64,000 nt of DNA from Flavobacteriales bacterium (GTDB lineage Bacteria > Bacteroidota > Bacteroidia > Flavobacteriales_D > Sanyastnellaceae), in assembly GCA_016722445.1 (NCBI GenBank), contig JADKIZ010000001.1, positions 310,001-374,000 of the forward strand. The letters are read 5' to 3'. Positions 27,501-35,200 of the stretch are shown piece after piece (position 1 is the first letter of the stretch; each line of letters begins with the position of its first letter). Both the position numbers and the translations under genes were made by a program. The notes under the pieces are model-generated. The model saw nothing but the letters and a program-made list of their open reading frames with translations. It was not told where the DNA came from and searched no databases.

Positions 27501-28047
27501 GTTACCTGAACCGGCAGAAATGTTAGTAGACAGCATTTGTCCGAGTGGCGATAGCTACATCATTTTGTCTGCAGATGATAGTGGACTATACGATTGGAGT
27601 ACCGGGGTATCGTCAAGTAGCATCAGTGTAAGTGACACTGGATTCTATTCGGTTTCCATTTATCCTTTTGTGGGAAGATGTCCGCGTATTCTAAACTTCA
27701 CGGTGATTCCTGATACCTGTATTGCAGAATTGGACCCCAACTATTGGGAAGAACTTTTTGTTTATCTGCCCAATGCGTTTTCACCTGTGATGTCGAAAGA
27801 TGTCAACGATGTTTTTGGGCCTGTTTTCTCGAATACGAAAATTGTGGTAGACTATCAATTGATCATCATTGACCGTTGGGGAAGTCCTGTGTTCATTTCC
27901 CATGATCCCGAAGAAAAATGGCAGGGCGAATTCATGGGTGGAGAGTATTTTGTAAAAGACGATGTATACGTATGGCAACTCGAATACCGCAACAAGTACG
28001 AAACCGAAGGTCATAAACTCCGTGGTCATGTCACGATCATCAGATAA
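24568..28047 (+). CDS. Secreted T9SS protein, type B (gliding-associated) sorting domain
   Basis: An 1159-residue secreted protein. An N-terminal signal segment (to about 35, ending FLAQ) is followed by an MAM/concanavalin-like jelly-roll (about 40-225, LLTEDFETGG... and SIDDINIVATFG), several Ig/PKD-like beta-sandwich repeats (about 235-800) and three short repeats around DSICPGG, each about 60 residues (about 840-1050). The C-terminal 95 residues form a type B T9SS domain: FVYLPNAFSPVMSKDVNDVFGP, then IIDRWGSPVF and WQLEYRN...GHVTIIR. Type B substrates are often large adhesins of gliding bacteria, kept on the surface by PorP/SprF-like partners. The start is a GTG at 24568. pssA begins 29 bp downstream on the same strand. 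Confidence 0.87.
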   Translation: MKTVTPIHVVYTNAILRVFLVVLFIVFSHATFLAQDIQLLTEDFETGGGSVSLNNGGPGSNSGNNLWVVNNNYTGAPTYPNTTTQDNTVSGTIGFAPTSNYLHIHNQPSGITNNNYSPQAVSDQFAYTQYGLCTYGLSDIHFSFFWLCEGSATAYGTVYYSADGGAWVPIGLPQYSGSALWQYEDITDPAFEDVGSLRFGFRWQNDNSSDSPTQSFSIDDINIVATFGAADPVTITVTSVSPDPVCEGSFVTINYSLSDTLCDGNYSIELSNGNGQFNGQFGSWVTSIYYPNTSGSLTIQLPANAGADDCYKIRINRMSPDPQITGVASPCFEIIECPNVITTMAPVVASDPFPVCVQSAIDIPFTSTGIYEANSSYICQLSEPDGTFSANPPVVGSSQDNATYDPALGQQPGSVSGLIPETADGCNYYLRIVSTNPNAIGSVWGPFCIQHCDITTNDTENLSFCIHSCAVDPNGETQLIDIDINSYDNAATYLPGNEFITQLLSMQDFSQIGPLGVLGSVTAVSSTQLAIHIPCIDSLLDLGIPVGTNYLRIVATNSTTPQNVLGTLIHISIGIFVDDPPVISPYTYPSFAVQDTFCVDETVALFFDPYDPTLESTFEWQSNGINGGQPFVSPSGEESNNLYVNLGAPGNLTFSIQQTNNGCVSDWTPAMTVTVLGDPIVNITGPSNVCEGDTNMFQVNFTPNTYYSWSTTAPGTSIAYQDTSNNVLNIAFSQTGNFTLNLNVLNQCGSDDDSHLVHVLPYPIIAAGPDTLICIGDDTEMSVTTGGGYTYSWTDGATVLGTNSNLSVTPPETTSYIAAVTGIGGCVSLDTVFVEVQFPDPPTIVPDSICNGGNSIELGASYAGVYTWQDGSHDSTFVVTTPGSYDLSIDIAGELCPYLEQFNVLLTQPTEIDHVIDSICPGGENTIVLAADEVGTYVWFDGIETSTHPVTDTGSYQVQILQPDDFCPRILQYDVEPMLPEPAEMLVDSICPSGDSYIILSADDSGLYDWSTGVSSSSISVSDTGFYSVSIYPFVGRCPRILNFTVIPDTCIAELDPNYWEELFVYLPNAFSPVMSKDVNDVFGPVFSNTKIVVDYQLIIIDRWGSPVFISHDPEEKWQGEFMGGEYFVKDDVYVWQLEYRNKYETEGHKLRGHVTIIR

Positions 28048-28076
28048 TTGATTTTATTCTGTCCTACTTTTACGCC

Positions 28077-28820
28077 ATGTCGTTAAAGCAGCACATTCCG
28101 AATCTATTTACGATTTCCAATCTCATTTGCGGTTCATTATCCGTAGTTAATCTCCTTGAAGGAGGCAATCCAGCTTGGAGTGGATGGCTCATTTTTTTGG
28201 CAGCCTTTTTCGACTTGTTGGATGGCGCTATTGCGCGGGCTTTGGGTGTATCCGGTGAATTAGGAAAACAACTCGACTCACTTGCCGATGTGGTATCATT
28301 TGGTCTTGCACCATCTGTCATCGCATATCATTTCCTTTCTTACCATTTATCTGCAGACCTATCATTTTTGAAATTCATCGCCTTTATCAATGTTGCTGCA
28401 GCGGCTATTCGTTTGGCGCGATTCAATATTTCAACTGACCAAAAAAATGATTTTAGTGGAATGCCTTCACCCGCAAATGGACTCTTGTGGGCTGCAATCA
28501 TTGTGGCATATCAATGGATGATGGAACGTGTGTTGCTCAATATGAGCATGGACGACACACAACAAATGGCTTTCCTGATTTTGTTCCTCGTTGCGCTTTC
28601 TTCATGGCTTATGATCGCACCCATTAGGATGTTTTCATTCAAATTCAAACCAGGCGGATTTGCACAAAATAAAATCCCTTTTTTATTTATCGGTTTATTG
28701 GCGGTCATTGCAACCATCTTTCTAGTTGTCTTTCAAAGTATAATTCCTGCGATACCTATCTGTATACTCGTCTACATCTTGCTTTCATTTCTTTATCATT
28801 TTCAACAGAAAAGGGCATAA
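28077..28820 (+). CDS. pssA: CDP-diacylglycerol-serine O-phosphatidyltransferase
   Basis: A 247-residue integral membrane enzyme that makes phosphatidylserine from CDP-diacylglycerol and serine, the precursor of phosphatidylethanolamine. The CDP-alcohol phosphatidyltransferase signature D-G-x2-A-R-x8-G-x3-D-x3-D is complete (D49, G50, A53, R54, G63, D67, D71). Six to eight hydrophobic helices are visible, as expected. The N-terminal IPNLFTISNLICG is characteristic of the PssA branch in Bacteroidota, distinct from PgsA. It follows the T9SS gene by 29 bp, so co-transcription is possible, although the pairing is probably not functional. A bidirectional terminator follows. Confidence 0.93.
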   Translation: MSLKQHIPNLFTISNLICGSLSVVNLLEGGNPAWSGWLIFLAAFFDLLDGAIARALGVSGELGKQLDSLADVVSFGLAPSVIAYHFLSYHLSADLSFLKFIAFINVAAAAIRLARFNISTDQKNDFSGMPSPANGLLWAAIIVAYQWMMERVLLNMSMDDTQQMAFLILFLVALSSWLMIAPIRMFSFKFKPGGFAQNKIPFLFIGLLAVIATIFLVVFQSIIPAIPICILVYILLSFLYHFQQKRA

Positions 28821-28821
28821 A

Positions 28822-28868
28822 AAAACCGTAGTCCAATTTCAAAAATTTGAAATCGAACTACGGCTTTT
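28822..28868. terminator. Bidirectional terminator after pssA
   Basis: CCGTAGT (28826-28832) pairs with ACTACGG (28857-28863), with a second inner stem TTTCAAA/TTTGAAA, A-tracts on the left and T's on the right. It lies between the convergent ends of pssA and the T9SS gene at 28886. Confidence 0.8.
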
Positions 28869-28885
28869 ATCAAATGAACCTAAAT

Positions 28886-31800
28886 CTATTTCTGAACTAC
28901 GAAAGGTTCGCGTAATGTCTCAGTACCATAACTGAATTCCACAACGTATAAACCTGTCGCAAGGGTTTCGTCGAAATGAAGAACTGTATTCAACACTCCA
29001 TCAGTGCTGAATTGTTTGTTGTAAACCTGTTGACCCAGATGATTGAGTACACGTACATTCACCACATCGCCGGTAATTCCTGTGATGTTTACGTGAAGCA
29101 AATCTCCAGTGCAAGGATTCGGATAAATAGCCGAAGCAAAGCCATTCAACAAAGATCTTTCTGAAGATGACATCTCATCCTGATCAGGCATAGAAATAGC
29201 AGCGGTTCCATTCACGAGTATATCTTGTGGCGGTCCGTATGTGCCAATTCCATATGAAAAATTAGGACGAATTCTAACACGCCACGCGCCCTGTGATGGC
29301 AAATTCGGCAATACGCCAAGAGCCAAATAAGGACTACCAAGTGCCGTCGTATATTCTGTTGCAAATCCTGTAGTTGATCCACCGCACGCATCTATTGGTG
29401 TAAATTCGAATGTGTAGTTTACGGCGCCACATGCATTACCAGAACCAGTAACTGGAGTTCCAATGAGATAGTGACTACGTAGTAAAACAGAAGGGCAACG
29501 TTGAGAATTTTTGACTTCGATCGAAGGTTGCGCAGCGATAGAACGCGACGCACAATTCGTGGAAGTGGAAGAACCATTTACTAAAATATTTTCCGTTGTA
29601 CCGGCAGAATTTTGCAATGCATAATTTGTATTGACAGTGATATCGTAAATGCCACCATATCTCAGTCCAAGTGTAGGATGAGACAATGTGATCAATCCAT
29701 TTGTTCCGGTTAACGAGGTTGTGCCCGCTGCACCACCGCCAACACCTGTGAAACTAAAATCATAAGTAACGCCCTGTGCAGGTGTTCCTCTGTAAATCGC
29801 TTTGAAAGCTCCACAGAGAGGAAATCCACCAAGCGGTTGCGTGTAAGAACATCCACTAGGCATGAGATGTTGAATACACAATGTGAAAGGACCACTAGAT
29901 GAACCATCCACTGAACCTACAGAGATATAATATGTAATTCCAGGAGTGAGACCTCCATAATTCAATCTTTCAAAATCACTTGCACCCGAAGAAGCATTCT
30001 CACTTCCTCCAGGCATCAACGTGAATACATCGCCTGTCTTAGAGTACAACTCTATCACATCATCTGAAGTTGCACTTGTGAGTGTAATGGAAACAGCAGA
30101 AGACTGTGCGGTGAATTTATACCACAAATCATTTCCACTATAAGTTGAAGATTGTGGTGAATCACCCGCGGCAGAAGTATTACCATTGATTGCATAACAA
30201 TTTGGGAATGCGACATTCGAGCTGTAATAAACTGTTGCTGCAGCGTATGGTGTATCGCTGTTTGTTGTTACAACACAATTGCTACAAGAACCCAAACAAA
30301 CAGCAGGCAATGAAACATCCGAATCTGTCACCGTGTAATATCTGTTGCCAAAAGAATTGCAACCGCCTGGAACAGATTCATCTCCACCCCATGCATTGCC
30401 ATTGATGAATTTATACTCATAGGTATTTCCTTCAAATAAATTCATTGTAATACTGTATACACCATCACCATTTGGATCTGTCATGGCATTAATACTTGGA
30501 GACCAATCAGGACTGTAACCTGCTGATGCAAAATTTCCAGCGATATGAACGCCATTGGGAGAAACATTCACCCCAGACATATTGACGTTGAATGTCACGT
30601 GAATTGGCACAATACAATTGTCGCAGTATGAAAAACATGCTACAGGCAAGGTAGTGCTCGCACTAGCAGGTACACTGATGGTCCTGTTATTACCATTTCC
30701 ACAAGGAGCACCCAGATTACCCTCATAAGAAGCACCGTTGATGAACTTGTATTCATAAGACGCACCCTGAGGTAAACTTGTCGTGTATGTATAAACGCCA
30801 CCGCCAGCATTGGTCATAAGTTGAGGACTCGACCAATTGGCTGGAGGAAAACTTCCATTGATGTAAACATTACCACCAACAGTTTCATTTGTCATATTCA
30901 CACGGAACGTCACGTTGTTTGATGCCGGACAAGTAGAACAAGAACCAAAGCACACAACAGGTATTGTATCGTTGGTAGTTCCCACAGTATAAGCTCTATC
31001 GCTGCCATTACCACAAGGAGCACCAAGGTTACCTTCATATGAAGCACCATTGACAAACTTGTATTGAATATTGGCACCCTGATTTAATGCTGCCATGTAA
31101 GTATATACACCACCGCCAGCATTCGTCATTGCTGTTGGCGTCCATCCATTAAAACTTCCGGCAATATTCACCGCACCGCCAACTGTTTGTTGGCTCATGT
31201 CCACCTGAAATGTGATATCCACTGGTGGCAGAGGAGTGTTTACGGTGTAGTTGTAGTTTCCGGCACCGTTATTCTTGAAGCGAATGGTTACCTTATCCAC
31301 ATCAGCGGAAGCAGGGTTTGAAACTGTTGTAGAGAAGATGTAATAATCGACTATAGTTGCAGCGCTCTGACCGGGAATTGTTGCCTCACCGAGCGCTCCA
31401 GTAAATGACACTGGCACCAACGTAGAAGTAGCGAAGCCATTTGTACTATATCTGAGATAAACAATTTCACCTGCGCTTGGCGCTGCACTGGCGTTGACGC
31501 TTACGACAACATCTTCAGTTTCATCCACACTGCCATTTAACGGCAATTGAGACACAGAAGTGAAAGTGATGGGTTCTGCAGCAGTCTCCATCACAATCAT
31601 CTGTGAATTGACATAACCATAATCCATAAAATTCACAGTGTACCATTTACCATTCGAATAAGTCACGCTGTTGTTTGTTCCTGAGCCTATGAAAGTGCTC
31701 TGGAGCGTGTTCATAGATACCGCAGTACCACCCCACCCATTGTTCCAGTAATTGCTTGAAGGACCAGAAGTAAACTTAAATTCATAACTACCGCCAGTGA

Positions 31801-32035
31801 TGTCAGCACCACTTGCCGCAACACTAAAAATAGTTTGCCAACGAGGGGTACCAGAAGAGATTTTGGTCACTCTTCCACCACTGGCCTGATTACCATTGGC
31901 GAATGCAAGATTGGTTGGAACATTGACCCATCCGTCATAAGACCCTGGAATGTTCACGCCTTCGGGCTCATAGATCTGCGCTACTGACACTAAAGTACAG
32001 ACCGCAGCAAGCAGAGAAAGTAGATGTTTTTTCAT
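28886..32035 (-). CDS. T9SS protein with starch-binding-like repeats and shared C-terminal module (array member 1)
   Basis: A 1049-residue secreted protein, the last and shortest of three tandem paralogues. Signal peptide 1-19 (SVAQ). The N-terminal half has a beta-sandwich (about 20-150), a Y_Y_Y/Ig-like unit (about 155-270), and three tandem domains of about 90-100 residues (about 273-360, 372-460, 475-575) that look like glycogen-binding/AMPK1_CBM folds: VNIAGSFNGW, VYINGSFPPANW, VHIAGNF, each followed by an EYKFINGASYEG-type strand. The C-terminal 455 residues are nearly the same as in the two upstream paralogues: a PPC-like sandwich (LWYKFTAQSSAVSITL), a Cys-rich module from CSYTQPLGGFPLC on, and a type A T9SS tail (IYPNPCTGD). 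Carbohydrate binding at the surface is a reasonable inference. Twin dyads lie upstream. Confidence 0.87.
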   Translation of the reverse strand: MKKHLLSLLAAVCTLVSVAQIYEPEGVNIPGSYDGWVNVPTNLAFANGNQASGGRVTKISSGTPRWQTIFSVAASGADITGGSYEFKFTSGPSSNYWNNGWGGTAVSMNTLQSTFIGSGTNNSVTYSNGKWYTVNFMDYGYVNSQMIVMETAAEPITFTSVSQLPLNGSVDETEDVVVSVNASAAPSAGEIVYLRYSTNGFATSTLVPVSFTGALGEATIPGQSAATIVDYYIFSTTVSNPASADVDKVTIRFKNNGAGNYNYTVNTPLPPVDITFQVDMSQQTVGGAVNIAGSFNGWTPTAMTNAGGGVYTYMAALNQGANIQYKFVNGASYEGNLGAPCGNGSDRAYTVGTTNDTIPVVCFGSCSTCPASNNVTFRVNMTNETVGGNVYINGSFPPANWSSPQLMTNAGGGVYTYTTSLPQGASYEYKFINGASYEGNLGAPCGNGNNRTISVPASASTTLPVACFSYCDNCIVPIHVTFNVNMSGVNVSPNGVHIAGNFASAGYSPDWSPSINAMTDPNGDGVYSITMNLFEGNTYEYKFINGNAWGGDESVPGGCNSFGNRYYTVTDSDVSLPAVCLGSCSNCVVTTNSDTPYAAATVYYSSNVAFPNCYAINGNTSAAGDSPQSSTYSGNDLWYKFTAQSSAVSITLTSATSDDVIELYSKTGDVFTLMPGGSENASSGASDFERLNYGGLTPGITYYISVGSVDGSSSGPFTLCIQHLMPSGCSYTQPLGGFPLCGAFKAIYRGTPAQGVTYDFSFTGVGGGAAGTTSLTGTNGLITLSHPTLGLRYGGIYDITVNTNYALQNSAGTTENILVNGSSTSTNCASRSIAAQPSIEVKNSQRCPSVLLRSHYLIGTPVTGSGNACGAVNYTFEFTPIDACGGSTTGFATEYTTALGSPYLALGVLPNLPSQGAWRVRIRPNFSYGIGTYGPPQDILVNGTAAISMPDQDEMSSSERSLLNGFASAIYPNPCTGDLLHVNITGITGDVVNVRVLNHLGQQVYNKQFSTDGVLNTVLHFDETLATGLYVVEFSYGTETLREPFVVQK

Positions 32036-32060
32036 TTCATTATGGTTTTGAATTGGATCA

Positions 32061-32084
32061 GGCGACCTAAGGTTAATTGTCGCC
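32061..32084 (-). promoter_or_regulatory. Leader hairpin exposing an ATTAACC motif
   Basis: GGCGAC (32061-32066) and GTCGCC (32079-32084) form a perfect 6-bp stem with a 12-base loop that contains AATTAACC on the minus strand, 26 to 49 bases upstream of the ATG at 32035. A similar ATTAACC/TTTAACC motif lies in the leaders of two other T9SS genes in this window. Confidence 0.4.
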
Positions 32085-32104
32085 TCATGATGCTAAAATA
32101 TAAC

Positions 32105-32147
32105 TTAGTGTCAAAAGAACACTAACAAAGTGTAAAATTTACACTTT
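32105..32147. promoter_or_regulatory. Twin operator-like dyads, AGTGT-N7-ACACT
   Basis: Two perfect inverted repeats of 21 bp stand side by side: TTAGTGT-N7-ACACTAA (32105-32125) and AAAGTGT-N7-ACACTTT (32127-32147). Both share the AGTGT-N7-ACACT core, and their centres are 22 bp apart (two helical turns). This geometry is what two dimers of one DNA-binding protein would need. They lie about 80 and 102 bp upstream of the start codon of the 1049-residue protein and just after the terminator of the preceding gene. Confidence 0.65.
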
Positions 32148-32176
32148 TTCCTGAATTCGCCACTTTCAATCAAAAG

Positions 32177-32201
32177 AAAAGGCCGCATAAAGCGGCCTTT
32201 T
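32177..32201 (-). terminator. Rho-independent terminator of array member 2
   Basis: AAAAGGCCGC, ATAAA, GCGGCCTTTT: a perfect 10-bp stem, 19 bp after the stop of the 1568-residue protein gene (minus strand). It isolates that gene from the next array member, which must therefore have its own promoter. Confidence 0.9.
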
Positions 32202-32219
32202 CCAATTTCATTGAACGAA

Positions 32220-35200
32220 CTACTGAACGATAAGTCGCTCTGTCATGGTCATTCCCGATTGAGTAAACTCAACAAGATAAACACCACTACTTAAAGCCCG
32301 GTCAAAGACCAAAACGGTATTCAAACTATTCTGAACCTGATAAGATTTGTCGTAGACCCATTCACCCATCGTATTGGTGATTCTAACATAGATCTGTCCG
32401 GCTTTGAGATTTGCAACATTCAAATTCACCATGATTCCATCATTTGGATTTGGAAACAATGCCGCCTGAACTACTTTTTCATTGTTGGCATTTTTCTCGG
32501 ATTCGATGGCCGAATCAGGAGCTGTTACACTCGCTGCTGTTCCATTTACTGTGATGTCCTGATAAGGTCCATACACACCAGGACCAGAGGTAAAGTTTGG
32601 ACGTATTCTCACACGCCAATAACCTGTATTGGATAAACTTGGCAGATTACCCAAAGGCAGATAAGGCGTTGCAGTCTGAGTGGTATACTCCACCGGAAAT
32701 GCAGTGGTTCCTCCACCACAAGATGAAATTTGGGTAAATTCAAAAGTATAGTTAATGGCACCACAAACATTGACAGAGCCAGGAACGGCGGTACCAATCA
32801 GATAATTACTTCTCAATAATACAGAAGGACATCTTTGAGTACTTTTTACTTCAGCCATTGGCTGAGAAATCATGTCCACATCATTACAATTCGTGACACC
32901 CACAGCACCTTCCACGAGGAGGTTGTCATAAGCTCCAGAACCATTCAGCAGATTGTAGGTTACATCTACCTGCACATCATAAATTCCACCATAACGCAGA
33001 TTCAAAGTAGGATTCGAAAGAATGATGAGACCATTGGTTCCAAACAAAGCAGTGGTTCCAGAGGCACCTCCACCAACTCCTTCAAAAGTAAAATCGTATG
33101 AAACGCCGTTTGCTTGCGCACCGCGATAAACTGATTTATAATTTGAGCAAAGATTAAATCCACCGACAGGTTGTGTATAAGAACAACCGCTTGGCATCAG
33201 ATGTTGAATACATGTTGTGAAAGCCCCTCCGACAGGACTTGATGCTCCTCCTACGGAAACATAATATTGAACTCCTGGAGTGAGCGTATTATTACTCAAT
33301 CGCTCAAACCCTCCTACACCTGCAGGATTAGAATTTTCACTGTCAAACAAAATGTAATTACTACCTGACTTGGTATACAATCCAATGGCATTGTCCATAG
33401 AAGCACTACTCATCGAAATCGTAATTCCTGTGGACTGAGCAACGAAAGTAAACCACTGATCAGGACCTGTGAAAGTAGCAGACTCCGGAGAATCACCGGC
33501 AGTCGCTAGGTTGCCGTTGATGGGATAACAGTTAGGATAAGCGACATTCACACTATAACTCACGATGAGCGATGTTGTAGGTGTGTCGCCATAAAATGCA
33601 GGGATACATCCTTCATCTGTTAAGCCATCACAATCATCATCGATGGAATTACCACAAAGTTCATTCGCAATGGCAAATGATGCTTGAATAGAATGCACAA
33701 CTATCACTGAGTTGAAAGTATAAGTTCCAACAGCACCGACAGACACACCATCCACAAGAACATCTGTAATTTGATAACCACAATCAGGAGTTATGGTGTA
33801 AGCCTGATTTGAATTGTAAGGAACAGTGGTAATACCTGATGGAGAAATAGTTCCTCCGCTTCCGGCACTCGCTGTGATATCCACACCACAAGGAATGATG
33901 GTCACCGCAACAGGCAAAGAAGAAACATAACAGCTACCGGAAGAAACGGTGACGGTATAATTACCAGTTTGATTCGCTGCATGGGTTTGTGATGATGAAC
34001 CAGGTCCCGGAACCAAACTTCCATTTCTGAACCATTGATAATTTGTTCCAACGCTAGACGTCAAAGTAACAGTTGAAGCTGGACACGCATTTGAAGCAGT
34101 AGCCGATGGCGTAATCGTTGGAGCGCTTAACGTGTTGTTGAATCGAAGTGTCACATTGCCGCTGATGTAGGTAGTTCCCAATGCAATGGTCGCAGCCGCT
34201 GTACCACCATTGGAAGTACTCGAGGTGGTAAGTTGACCAGCAGCAGATTTCGATCTACAATTGAAATCCGTATTTGAAGCACCTCGCAATCCCGCTTGAA
34301 ATGTATATGAATCATTGACACAAAATGCAGTCTGATCTCTGTAGCTTAAATCCACCCGATTACCAGCACTTCCACCCTTCTCATAAAGTTTCACTTGAAA
34401 ATCCAACCTCGATTCATCCATATAAGCGAGGATAAAATTGCAAGTGTAGGAAGCGGCAACTGCTTTGGAAACGAATCCCGACCATTCAATGGTAAGCACA
34501 CGATCTGGTGCTGTACCAGTTACCACAACATTAATTTGTGTTGGTGTTGGCACTGCAGATAAATATCCATGATTCACCAGGTCGGTACCACAAGCAGCAA
34601 TGACGCCAGAGATGGTTCCTGTACCTCCGAGATTCGAAGAGGCATTACCGATGGGGTTATAGGTATTCGTTGCAGGTGATCCGCTGCCAAACCAGATATA
34701 ACCATTTGAACTGATACCAAAACTGGAATAGTCAGTTCCATTGTATGAAAACAAAAATCCAGATCCGTTGGTAAATGAAGAAATGGTTTGTGATGGATAG
34801 ACCACATCATCGATCGCACCTGATGCTATCAACGTTCTACCCGCTGTTGCTGTGATGGTAGAAAAACCAGATACACCTGAATAGGTATATCCACAAGCAA
34901 GTGTAGCTGTTGTTGTACCCGAAGTTGGATCCAATGTGGTGAATGCAACAGTAACTGGTGTAATGCTATAGCAGTTTGGACTATCGTTGTATTCATACAC
35001 AACAAAGGTGTATGAAGTCACCTGTGTAAGTCCTGTGATAGATACAGTATTTCCGGTACCATCATACACTACGTAGTTTCCTGTTCCGGTGGTTGATCCA
35101 CTTCCAAAAACAGTATTGGCAACATAAGAAGTATTGTAAACAGGAGTAACGTTCGCTGTAGCAGTGGCTCTTGCCACCACCAAAACACGACTGCCACTTC

